The notes beneath the pieces were generated by a model that saw only the letters and a program-made list of their open reading frames with translations, had not been told where the DNA came from and ran no database searches. The position numbers were made by a program, and so were the translations under genes. From assembly GCF_029952445.1 (NCBI RefSeq), contig NZ_JAQPPK010000018.1:1-64000 (forward strand): 64,000 nucleotides of DNA. The letters run 5' to 3'. This document shows, piece by piece, positions 25,077-33,413 of the stretch. This DNA comes from Paenarthrobacter nitroguajacolicus. Lineage in GTDB: Bacteria > Actinomycetota > Actinomycetes > Actinomycetales > Micrococcaceae. How positions within the stretch are numbered: the stretch's first letter is position 1; each line of letters starts with the position of its first letter.

Positions 25077-25077
25077 C

Positions 25078-25143
25078 CCCAACTAAGTAACAGCAAACGC
25101 TCTGATGAGGCCTCATAGCGACGTTTGCTGTTACTTAGTTGGG
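25078..25143. terminator. 22-bp perfect inverted repeat between convergent genes
   Basis: CCCAACTAAGTAACAGCAAA... (25078-25099) pairs perfectly over 22 bases with 25122-25143, and the loop itself contains the 12-base palindrome ATGAGGCCTCAT. The whole 66 bases is nearly self-complementary. It lies exactly between the converging methyltransferase and ptrB ends, so a bidirectional terminator is likely; a dispersed palindromic element is the alternative. Confidence 0.75.
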
Positions 25144-25156
25144 TGAGCCGAGGCAG

Positions 25157-27376
25157 TTACTTGAGGCCGGCTCCGGGAAGCAACTCCGTGGCCCCTACCG
25201 AATCGGCCACGAACGCGTAGTCCCAGGCCCGCTCGCGCCACTGGACATAGCGGCCGGACGCGCCACCGTGTCCGCCGTCCATCTCGATCTTCATGACGAT
25301 CGGCTCCGCTCCCGTGGACACTGAACGCAGCGCCTGGACCCATTTGGCGGGTTCAACGTAGAGCACGCGGGTGTCATTGAAGGACGTCACTGCGGCGATC
25401 TTCGGGTAGGCCGTGGCCCCCACATTCTCGTACGGCGTGTAGGACTTCATGTACGCGTAGGCCTCGGGATCGGTGATCGGATTTCCCCATTCTTCCCATT
25501 CCAGCGCGGACAACGGCAGCTCCGGATCCAGGATGGTGGTCAAGGCGTCCACGAAGGGCACCTGCGCCACCACGGCAGCGTACTTTTCCGGGGCCATGTT
25601 GGCGATTGCACCCATCAGCAGGCCGCCGGCAGAGCCGCCCATCGCGGCGATACGGCTGGGATCGACCAGTCCCGATGCCGCCAGCCAGTCGGTGGCCGCA
25701 ATGAAATCCGTGAAAGTGTTTTTCTTGTTGAGCTTCTTCCCGTCTTCGTACCAATGGCGTCCGAGCTCGCCGCCGCCACGGATATGCGCAATCACCATGA
25801 CGATCCCACGGTCCAGGAGGGAGAGCCGGGCCACGCCGAAACCTGGGTCCATGCTGACTTCGTACGAGCCATATCCGTAGACCAGGCCCGCAGCTGTGCC
25901 GTCAGGCTGTACCGAGGCGTGACGCAGCACCGACAACGGAACGCGAGTGCCGTCGTCGGCGGTTGCCCACTCGCGTGTCGCCACGTAGTCGGAAGAGGAG
26001 TAGCCGCCCAGCACCGGGCTCTCCTTGCGGAGCAGCAGCTCACCGGCGGGCAGCTGGGCCGTCGGCAGCACGAAATCGTAGACCCGGGACGGCGTGAAGT
26101 AGGAGGTGTACCCGATCCGGATCACCGGCGCCTCATAGTCCGAGCCGGAAACGCCGGCTGTGTAGAGCTCTTCGTCAAACGCCGGCTCCACCGGTGCGCC
26201 CTGGGAGGGAGTCCCAAGGCCCGCCAACGGCAGCACCTGCACCCGCTCAATGGTGTCCTTCCGGATGGACAGCACCAAGTGCGTTGACGTTACGCCTGCG
26301 CCGTTGACCCTCACGTCATCGGAATGCCCGACGACGGTCCTCCAGTTTTGCTCCTGGAGCGGCTTGGCCAGTTCTTCCGGATCAACCAGGCTGACCATCG
26401 AGTTGATGGCGTCCTTGTTGTGCGTCAGCAGGAGGGTTTCGCGGCCGTCGAGGAGGAAGGGCTCGGCCTCATAGAGGACGTGTTCGTCACGGGAAATGAC
26501 GGTGGACAGCCCGGCCTCGTAGTCGTCGAAGCGGAGCAGCCGCGTCTCGCTGAATTCCGAGCAGCCGATGCTCAGCACGAGGTGGCGACGGTCCGAGGCG
26601 AGGTCGAAGCCCAGCCACATGGCGACGTCGTCCTCCTGGTAAAGAACCTGATCCTCGGTGACGGGCGTGCCAAGGACGTGTGCCTTCACCTGGTACGGAC
26701 GCCAGGAATCGTCCACCACGGTGTAGAAGAGGCGGGTGCCGTCGGGGGAGAAGGCCACGCCGTAGAAGATGTTCTCGATGACATCCGGCAGGAGCTCGCC
26801 CGTTCGGAGGTCCTTGATACGGAGGGTGAACCGCTCGTCGCCTGAGTTGTCCACAGCGTAGGCGTAGAGGTTGCCGTCCACGGTCACGGCTGCGCCGCCA
26901 ACGCTGAAGAACGGCTGTCCTTCGGCTTCGACATTGCCGTCCAGGAGCACTTCTTCGCCGGGAAGTTCCACGCCTGCCTCCACGGCAGGAGGCGTCCAGT
27001 CCGCCACAGGATCACCGGTGTTTTGCGCCAGCACGCGGCACTGGATGCTGTACTCCTTGCCCTCGACCGAGCGGCTGTAGTACCACCAGCCGTCCTTGCG
27101 GCTGGGCACAGAGAGATCCGTTTCCTGGGTGCGGCCCTTGATCTCCTGGAACATGGCCTCGCGCAGCGGCTCCTGGTGCGCGGTCACGGCCTCCTGGTAG
27201 GCATTCTCTGCCTTGAGGTGCTCCACCACTTCCGCGGATTCCTTGTCCCTGAGCCACTCGTAGTGGTCCACGAAGACATCGCCGTGGTGCTCACGTCGGG
27301 TGGGGACCCGCTTTGCGACTGGAGGTTCCAGGACAGTTTCCCGGGCGGCAGGGGATGCAGAAGAAGTGTGGCTCAT
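25157..27376 (-). CDS. ptrB: prolyl oligopeptidase family protein, oligopeptidase B type
   Basis: A 739-residue S9A serine peptidase. The N-terminal half is the seven-bladed propeller domain; the C-terminal catalytic part has the Ser motif GGSAGGLLMGA (about residue 578) and the His in DGGHGGASGRY. The GGSAGG form and the block HIRGGGELGRHWYEDGK fit oligopeptidase B, which cuts short peptides after Lys/Arg in the cytoplasm. Start ATG 27376. It is a single transcription unit converging on the methyltransferase. Confidence 0.88.
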   Translation of the reverse strand: MSHTSSASPAARETVLEPPVAKRVPTRREHHGDVFVDHYEWLRDKESAEVVEHLKAENAYQEAVTAHQEPLREAMFQEIKGRTQETDLSVPSRKDGWWYYSRSVEGKEYSIQCRVLAQNTGDPVADWTPPAVEAGVELPGEEVLLDGNVEAEGQPFFSVGGAAVTVDGNLYAYAVDNSGDERFTLRIKDLRTGELLPDVIENIFYGVAFSPDGTRLFYTVVDDSWRPYQVKAHVLGTPVTEDQVLYQEDDVAMWLGFDLASDRRHLVLSIGCSEFSETRLLRFDDYEAGLSTVISRDEHVLYEAEPFLLDGRETLLLTHNKDAINSMVSLVDPEELAKPLQEQNWRTVVGHSDDVRVNGAGVTSTHLVLSIRKDTIERVQVLPLAGLGTPSQGAPVEPAFDEELYTAGVSGSDYEAPVIRIGYTSYFTPSRVYDFVLPTAQLPAGELLLRKESPVLGGYSSSDYVATREWATADDGTRVPLSVLRHASVQPDGTAAGLVYGYGSYEVSMDPGFGVARLSLLDRGIVMVIAHIRGGGELGRHWYEDGKKLNKKNTFTDFIAATDWLAASGLVDPSRIAAMGGSAGGLLMGAIANMAPEKYAAVVAQVPFVDALTTILDPELPLSALEWEEWGNPITDPEAYAYMKSYTPYENVGATAYPKIAAVTSFNDTRVLYVEPAKWVQALRSVSTGAEPIVMKIEMDGGHGGASGRYVQWRERAWDYAFVADSVGATELLPGAGLK

Positions 27377-27567
27377 GGGGCCACTCTATAGACGCGCTCC
27401 GACACTGAACCAGCAATTTCGCTCAGAGCGCCCGGGCCGCTTCCGGATGCCGGCCGGTGCCCACAGTTTGGGCAACCTCAAAGTTCGGCGTCATGACTTG
27501 GGTGGCGTTAACACTGCTTATAGGCGAGCACGATTTCGTTCGGTGCCCGGGAAAGTTGGAGGTTCAG

Positions 27568-28365
27568 ATGGTCATGTTTCATTCGCAAGGCGTTCACCCC
27601 GGCAAGAGGGGGAATCCCCATACGCGGCAGCACTCCGACTCCATGCGCCGGTCCCTGGTGGATCTTGAGGTCATCATTCCGGCCTATAACGAGGCCGCAA
27701 GAATTCCTGGCACATTGCATCAAACCATCGAATTCCTGGCGGGCCAGGACTGGTCCTCCCGCATTGTGGTGGTGGACAACGGCAGCGTGGACGAGACCGT
27801 GGCCCTGGTGCACCGGATCTCCCGTGAGCACCGCGGCGAAGTTCCAGTCTCCGTAGTGGGATGCGCACGCCGAGGCAAGGGCGCGGCTGTCCGTCGGGGC
27901 CTTCTCAGTGGAACGTCAAAATTCACGGGCTTCTTTGATGCCGACCTCGCCACGCCGCTGGAAACCCTCACTGAGGCCATGACCCACCTGTCGGGTGGCG
28001 CAGCAGCAGTGATCGCCTCGCGCCATGCCCCTGGATCCACCTTCGTCCGGCCCCAACACCTGGGGCGGAGGGTGGGTGGCACCGCGTTCCGGGCGTTGAC
28101 CCGTTCCAAGGTAAAAGGGATCCAGGATACCCAGTGCGGCTTCAAATTTTTCGAGCGGGACGCCCTGACCACGGCCATGGTGCAGTGCCGGAGCACGGGG
28201 TTCGCGTTCGACGTCGAGCTCCTGCTTCGGCTCCAGGACAACGACGCCAGCATCATTGAACTCCCTGTGGCCTGGACAGACGGTGCGAAGTCAACGTTCC
28301 GCCCTTTCCAGGACGGTGTCGCCAGCTTTGCTTCGGTGATCCAACTCCAAAAGGCAGCCCAATGA
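27568..28365 (+). CDS. glycosyltransferase family 2, dolichyl-phosphate glucosyltransferase-like
   Basis: A 265-residue GT-A enzyme opening the polysaccharide cluster. EVIIPAYNEAARIPGTL and IVVVDNGSVDETVAL are the UDP-sugar binding strands, GFFDADLATPLE holds the DXD site, and IQDTQCGFKFFERDAL matches the polyprenyl-phosphate glycosyltransferase subgroup, which makes lipid-linked sugars for export. Start ATG 27568 has GGAGG five bases upstream; ATG 27643 is an alternative. Its stop overlaps the next gene (ATGA). Confidence 0.82.
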   Translation: MVMFHSQGVHPGKRGNPHTRQHSDSMRRSLVDLEVIIPAYNEAARIPGTLHQTIEFLAGQDWSSRIVVVDNGSVDETVALVHRISREHRGEVPVSVVGCARRGKGAAVRRGLLSGTSKFTGFFDADLATPLETLTEAMTHLSGGAAAVIASRHAPGSTFVRPQHLGRRVGGTAFRALTRSKVKGIQDTQCGFKFFERDALTTAMVQCRSTGFAFDVELLLRLQDNDASIIELPVAWTDGAKSTFRPFQDGVASFASVIQLQKAAQ

Positions 28366-29804
28366 CCTTTGTCCTGCCCGATATAAACCCGCCCGGCAAG
28401 CTGGCCGGAAAACACGTTCTGGTGCTCAACTGGCGCGACATCAGACACTCCCTCGCCGGCGGTGCCGAGCAATACATGCACCAGATTTCCAGAAGGTGGG
28501 CAGCCAACGGGGTCAAAGTTACGTGGTTTACAGGTCGCGACGCCGGTCAGTCGCCTGAGGAGGTCATCGATGGGATCCGGATATTCCGGGCCGGAGGCCC
28601 GTTGTCCCTCTACGGCAGGACCGCACTGAGGCTTCTGCGCAATACCGTGCCCTTTGACGCGGTGGTGGACTGCCAGAACGGGATTCCGTTCTTTTCCCCT
28701 CTGTTCCTGCCCAAGGACACTCCCATCATCCAGTTGGTTCACCACGTCCATCAGGAGCAGTTCCGCGGCAGGTTCTCTCCACCCATGGCCGCTGTGGGGC
28801 GCTTCCTGGAAAGCACGGGGGCCAAAAGAGTCTACGGGCGACGCTCGATGGTCGCGGTGTCGCCTTCCACCCGGTTGGAACTGCGGGAACTTGGCTTCGG
28901 CGGCCCTATCCACGTGGTGCCGAACGGGACCATCGATCCCCCAGGGACAGAGTCCGCACGCGCGCCTGAGCCGACCCTCGCCGTCGTCAGCCGTTTGGTG
29001 CCGCACAAGCGGCTGGACCTGTTGCTTGGCCAGTTCGCCGTTGCGGCGCGACGTGTTCCCAAGCTCAAGATGGACATCGTGGGTGATGGGCCGGAAAGGG
29101 CACGCCTGCAGCAGCTCGCCATGGATCTGGGCCTGGATCACGCCGTGACTTTCCACGGCTACCAGCCCAACGCGATCCGCGACGAAATACTCGGCAGGGC
29201 CTGGCTCACAGCCTCAACGTCGGCGTCGGAAGGCTGGGGTTGCTCGGTGATCGAGGCCGCAGCGTGGGGAGTTCCCTGCCTGGCTCTTCGCGTGCCGGGG
29301 ATCCGTGACTCGGTAGTGGACGGCAGGACGGGCTGGTTGGTGGATAACCCGCGGGAATTCGGCAATGCCATGGTGGATGCCATCACGGAATTGTCCCAAC
29401 CGGCCAACGCCAGGGAAATCGCAGCGGAGTGCCGGAATTGGGCCGGCTGTTTCACGTGGGAACGCAGTACGAGGTTGCTCACGGGGGTCCTGCTGGAGGA
29501 GGACAGGCTGAGGAAGGACGGGGTGGATCCTGGGGCCAGCCACTCTGACCTTTCCACCTTGGTCCGGTTCGAACTGCCCGACGGCGCTTCGCTCAGGTCA
29601 ATCCTGCGCCCCACCGATGAAGTGGCCCTGGCGGATGATGGGTACGTGGCGGTCCTGATGAAAGGGCGCGATGAGTTTGAGGCCTTCGCTGCCCTGCGGA
29701 ACATTGGCGTGGGCACCGCAGAATTGAAGCAGGCGGGTCGCAACGACCTCCTTGCCGGACCCGAAATCGCAGGTGTTCCGGCGGATGCCGTCGATGGCCA
29801 GTAG
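28362..29804 (+). CDS. glycosyltransferase family 4 protein with GGDEF-like C-terminal tail
   Basis: A 480-residue protein. Residues 20-385 are a GT-B glycosyltransferase: GGAEQYMHQISRRW at the acceptor side, VSRLVPHKRLDLLL, and the E-x7-E type block SASEGWGCSVIEAAAWG. The last 90 residues are extra. They contain LRPTDEVALADDGYVAVL, which lines up with LRxxDxVARxGGDEFxVL of diguanylate cyclases: the RxxD I-site is kept at the right spacing while GGDEF reads DDGYV. The N-terminal half of a GGDEF domain is not evident, so this is a partial resemblance. The gene overlaps both neighbours. Confidence 0.8.
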   Translation: MTFVLPDINPPGKLAGKHVLVLNWRDIRHSLAGGAEQYMHQISRRWAANGVKVTWFTGRDAGQSPEEVIDGIRIFRAGGPLSLYGRTALRLLRNTVPFDAVVDCQNGIPFFSPLFLPKDTPIIQLVHHVHQEQFRGRFSPPMAAVGRFLESTGAKRVYGRRSMVAVSPSTRLELRELGFGGPIHVVPNGTIDPPGTESARAPEPTLAVVSRLVPHKRLDLLLGQFAVAARRVPKLKMDIVGDGPERARLQQLAMDLGLDHAVTFHGYQPNAIRDEILGRAWLTASTSASEGWGCSVIEAAAWGVPCLALRVPGIRDSVVDGRTGWLVDNPREFGNAMVDAITELSQPANAREIAAECRNWAGCFTWERSTRLLTGVLLEEDRLRKDGVDPGASHSDLSTLVRFELPDGASLRSILRPTDEVALADDGYVAVLMKGRDEFEAFAALRNIGVGTAELKQAGRNDLLAGPEIAGVPADAVDGQ

Positions 29805-31428
29805 CGGTTCTTCGTTAGTGGATGGACTCCAGGGCACAGAGGGCATTGCGGTGCAGGCCGGTCCGCCCCCGACACCAATACCGACGCCGCCGATCAGGTC
29901 GCGGGCCGAACGCAACGTCAAGGGCCTGGAACACGACTCACAAGTTGCCCGGAACAGTGGCTTTCTCGCTGTGTCTGCAGGTGTTGTGGGAGTTGTGAGC
30001 TATGCCTGCACGCTGCTCATGGCCACGATGCTCGGGACTGCCGACTACACCCGGTTCGCCGCGGCCGCCATGATCCTGGGCGTCGTTGGAATCGTGGCAA
30101 ACGCGCTGGTTCCGCTTCCCCTCTCACATGTGGTTGCAGTGCATCCGGAGGGCTCCGAGGAGCGGCGGAACGGCATGGCCTTCTCGGTCTACGTGTCGTG
30201 TTTGGCGGGAACTCTCGCAGCGATTATCGCGGGCGGGCTGACTCTGGCACTCGCAACTCCTGGTTTGGCCGCAGCGGTGGCGCTGGCTGCCCTTGCGATC
30301 TTCCTGGCCAATGCGCCCGCCGGTTGGTTGCAGGGCGAACTCCGCTTCACGTGGTACGCGGTGTCCACCATCGGCGAGGTTGTACTCAGGTTCATCTTCA
30401 GCCTGCTGGTGATCTGGCTGGCGTGGGGCGCCGGGGGAGCAGTTCTTGGTTTCGTCGCCGGGTGTTTGGCTCCCTTGTTTGTCCCGTGGTCGTTCTATCG
30501 GGACCTCCGATGGCGGCCGCGGGTCCTGCTGGAGAAGTGGCGGTGGGCGGAGACCAGCGATGTCGCGCTGGTTCTCTGCGTGGTCTCGGTTCTGGTGGGG
30601 ATCGACGTCGTGCTGGTGGGCTATCTCGACGGCGGTTCCACCGCCGCGGCAGGCTTCCAGGCACTCGCAACGATTGCCAAAGGGCCTGTCTACGTTGCCG
30701 CCGGGACGGCACTGGTGGCATTTCCGCTGCTCAGGGTTCCTGGCGTGAAGACAGCTGATGTTCTTGGCGCGTCCTTTGCTTCGTTCGGGCAACTGGTGGT
30801 GGTGGCCTTCGCGATCATCGCCACTGCACCGCCTGCGATGGCCGGGTTGGTGATTCCGCAGAAGTACCACGGCTCCCTTGGGCTTTTACCGTGGCTCGCG
30901 GCCGCCGGTCTTGGCTACGCGCTCCTTATGGCTCTTTCCACGATTCTCCTTGCTTTGCGGGCCTATCGCCGCTGCCAACTGGGCCTGGCATGCGCCTGCC
31001 TTCTGGTGGTTGGTGGGCTCTGGGTGGGCTGGGAGCTGAATGCTGTGGCGGGCATGGCGGTAGGTGTCGCTGCAGGCGCAGTGGCGGCTGGTTTGGTCAT
31101 GACAGTCTTGGCGCGTCCGGTTCTGGCCGCTGCCACGGCGGAGAAGATGGGCAAGGGAGCGGGCCGTTTCGCCGTCCTGGCCATCGGCCTGATCGTGGTC
31201 CTCGCCGTGGCCGCGCAACTGCATCCGCTGATTTGGTTTGCGCTGGCTGTGATCAGCGGCCTTACCGTACTGGCCTACCAGCGGGGGTTGCTGCCGCGCA
31301 GGAACGACTTCAAACTTTTCCGTCGACGCCGGCAAGGGGCTTTGCGCGCAGGCCGCAGGTCCAGTACGCGTTCAGAAGCGCCCATCCTTGGGGCGCATTC
31401 CAACAATTGCGGAACGGAGGGACTTTGA
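29794..31428 (+). CDS. polysaccharide flippase (MOP/Wzx-like)
   Basis: About 544 residues with roughly twelve to fourteen hydrophobic segments beginning at NSGFLAVSAGVVGVVSYACT. The even distribution and cluster position fit a lipid-linked oligosaccharide flippase of the MOP superfamily, which would turn the repeat unit to the outer face of the membrane. The 50 residues before the first helix are Pro-rich and cytoplasmic. The start is uncertain (ATG 29785 or 29794), both inside the end of the preceding gene. The stop overlaps the next start (TGATG). Confidence 0.75.
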   Translation: MASSGSSLVDGLQGTEGIAVQAGPPPTPIPTPPIRSRAERNVKGLEHDSQVARNSGFLAVSAGVVGVVSYACTLLMATMLGTADYTRFAAAAMILGVVGIVANALVPLPLSHVVAVHPEGSEERRNGMAFSVYVSCLAGTLAAIIAGGLTLALATPGLAAAVALAALAIFLANAPAGWLQGELRFTWYAVSTIGEVVLRFIFSLLVIWLAWGAGGAVLGFVAGCLAPLFVPWSFYRDLRWRPRVLLEKWRWAETSDVALVLCVVSVLVGIDVVLVGYLDGGSTAAAGFQALATIAKGPVYVAAGTALVAFPLLRVPGVKTADVLGASFASFGQLVVVAFAIIATAPPAMAGLVIPQKYHGSLGLLPWLAAAGLGYALLMALSTILLALRAYRRCQLGLACACLLVVGGLWVGWELNAVAGMAVGVAAGAVAAGLVMTVLARPVLAAATAEKMGKGAGRFAVLAIGLIVVLAVAAQLHPLIWFALAVISGLTVLAYQRGLLPRRNDFKLFRRRRQGALRAGRRSSTRSEAPILGAHSNNCGTEGL

Positions 31429-32573
31429 TGCGAGTACTGCATTTGGGTTTTGAAGATCCCCGTATGCCTGGCGCAGGCGGAGGTTCAGTAAGGACCCACG
31501 AAATCAACCGCCGGCTGGTGGCGAGGGGCTTCCACGTGACAGTACTGACCACCCGATATCCCGGCTGGCAGGAGCGCGTGCAGGACGGTGTGCACTATGT
31601 CCCGATCGGCCTCGGCAGGGGAACAAGCCGGCTGTCCAGGCTCGCGGGCTACGTTATCCGCTTGCCCTTTGAGGTACGCAAGCGCCGGTCCACCGTTGAT
31701 CTGGTGGTGGAGGACTTCTTCGCTCCGTTCTCCACCATGGCTGCGCCCCTATGGACCAAGTGCCCAACGATCGGAGTCGTTCAATGGCTCCATGCGGCGG
31801 AGAAAGCACGGCAGTACAAACTGCCGCTGCACTGGATTGAGCGCATGGGTGTTCGGAAACATCGCAGGCTCATTGCAGTCTCGGAGGGAATCTGCCAGCG
31901 ATTGAAGGAGCTGAATCCGGCCATCCATGTGGATGTCATCGGCAATGGTGTGGACCCCGGCATATGGGCTACCAATCCACACTTGGGTCAGGATGTCCTC
32001 TTCATAGGCCGGTTGGAAGTGGGGCACAAAGGACTGGACCTGCTACTTGAGGCTTGGGCTCAAATCCATGGACGTATTGCTGGCAAGCTCCTGATCGCCG
32101 GCACTGGTCCGGACGAAGAGAGGGTTCGTGCGTCAATCCGGAACGCTGGCCTCTCGGAGTCCGTTCGGATGCTCGGGTGGCTGGCCGGTGAAGAAAAATT
32201 CCAGGCCCTCAGTGACGCACGGTTGTTAGTGGTGCCTTCCCGGCATGAGACTTTCGGCCTGGTGGCCATCGACGCACTGGCAGGGGGCACTCCAGTGATC
32301 GCCTTCGATATCCCCTGTCTTAGGGAGATCGTCCCAGACGGGGCTGGGTGGCTTGTTGATGCATTCGATGTCAACGAGTTTGCAGACCAAATAGTCCGGA
32401 GCTATGTCCAGGACGACCTCGATCAGGTGGCTGCCTGTGGGCGGGAGTTTGCTGCCGCCTACGACTGGGATGCGCTCGCAAAGCTGCAGGCAAAGGCCTA
32501 TGAGACAGCGTTCGTCGAACTAAGGAAGTCCCGTCCCTTGCAGTGGCGGGCCCGACTTTTCGAAAGGGCATGA
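31428..32573 (+). CDS. glycosyltransferase family 4 protein
   Basis: A 381-residue GT-B enzyme. GAGGGSVRTHEINRRLVARG is the N-terminal glycine loop, LFIGRLEVGHKGLDLLLEA opens the nucleotide-sugar domain, and SRHETFGLVAIDALAGGTPV is the E-x7-E block. Start ATG 31428 shares bases with the flippase stop, and the TGA at 32571 is directly followed by the next ATG. The sugar is unknown; PimA/WaaG-like retaining transferases share this layout. Confidence 0.85.
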   Translation: MRVLHLGFEDPRMPGAGGGSVRTHEINRRLVARGFHVTVLTTRYPGWQERVQDGVHYVPIGLGRGTSRLSRLAGYVIRLPFEVRKRRSTVDLVVEDFFAPFSTMAAPLWTKCPTIGVVQWLHAAEKARQYKLPLHWIERMGVRKHRRLIAVSEGICQRLKELNPAIHVDVIGNGVDPGIWATNPHLGQDVLFIGRLEVGHKGLDLLLEAWAQIHGRIAGKLLIAGTGPDEERVRASIRNAGLSESVRMLGWLAGEEKFQALSDARLLVVPSRHETFGLVAIDALAGGTPVIAFDIPCLREIVPDGAGWLVDAFDVNEFADQIVRSYVQDDLDQVAACGREFAAAYDWDALAKLQAKAYETAFVELRKSRPLQWRARLFERA

Positions 32574-33380
32574 ATGCCGAATCAGTCGAGAGTCGAGCGA
32601 TCGCTGCTTGGAAACGCGCCGTGGCTGTTCCTCTCCCCGCACCTTGATGATGCAGTGCTGTCCTGCGGGGCACTTATTGAAGCCCAGGCCCAATTCCGGG
32701 AGATCGTCGTGGTCACGTTATTCACCGAGGCCGGGCCAGCCCCCCACACACGCGCAGCCCGGTCCTTTCTGCGTCAATGTACGGAAGGCGACGCCGGGAA
32801 ACTGTTTGGAGCACGGCAGTGGGAGGATCGCGCAGTCCTGGAAGCCATGGGCGTCCAAGTCATTCATCTCGGCGAAGTGGACGCGCTTTTCCGACGTCGA
32901 AGCAAACCGGGGCATTGGGGGAGCAGCGCATGGGACAGACTTCCGCCGGAGTTGACCCACCGCTATGCCACTTATCGGTTTGATATCGCCCTCGGCAGGA
33001 TCGCGAGAGGCGACAAAGAGCTCATTCGCCGACTTAGAGGCGACGTAGCCACCCTCGTGGCACAAACAAAATCGGAATTGCTTTTTTGCCCAGCAGGCGT
33101 CGGGAAGCACGTGGACCACCTCATCACCCGTCAGATCGGTGAGGGGCACGATGAAAGCCTGGTGATGTACTCGGATTTTCCCTATGACCTTGTCTCACAT
33201 GCCGATGGTGCCTATATGAAACGCATGGGTTACGTGCCTTGGACGTGGGACGTCGGTCTCGGGACTAAAGCCCAACGGATCCGGCAGTACGAAACACAGG
33301 CGGATGCGCTCTTTCCCTCGGGACATATTGCAGTGAAACCGGAGATCTATTACGTGCCTGGTCCACGACCCGCGTCCTGA
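32574..33380 (+). CDS. PIG-L family deacetylase
   Basis: A 268-residue LmbE/PIG-L-type protein. The zinc motif SPHLDDAVLSCGA (HxDD) lies near residue 22 and GKHVDHLITR supplies the later His. Enzymes of this family remove N-acetyl groups from GlcNAc-containing glycans or conjugates. Position in the cluster suggests trimming of an amino sugar in the polymer or its lipid-linked precursor. The ATG follows the preceding TGA directly, with GAAAGGG upstream. Confidence 0.85.
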   Translation: MPNQSRVERSLLGNAPWLFLSPHLDDAVLSCGALIEAQAQFREIVVVTLFTEAGPAPHTRAARSFLRQCTEGDAGKLFGARQWEDRAVLEAMGVQVIHLGEVDALFRRRSKPGHWGSSAWDRLPPELTHRYATYRFDIALGRIARGDKELIRRLRGDVATLVAQTKSELLFCPAGVGKHVDHLITRQIGEGHDESLVMYSDFPYDLVSHADGAYMKRMGYVPWTWDVGLGTKAQRIRQYETQADALFPSGHIAVKPEIYYVPGPRPAS

Positions 33381-33413
33381 CAGCAACGTTGTATTGCAGA
33401 AATGAAAGGCACT

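Noticed and set aside
27720..29156. 478-residue minus-strand ORF
   Set aside because: It is antisense to two glycosyltransferase genes whose active-site motifs and ATGA overlap are clear.
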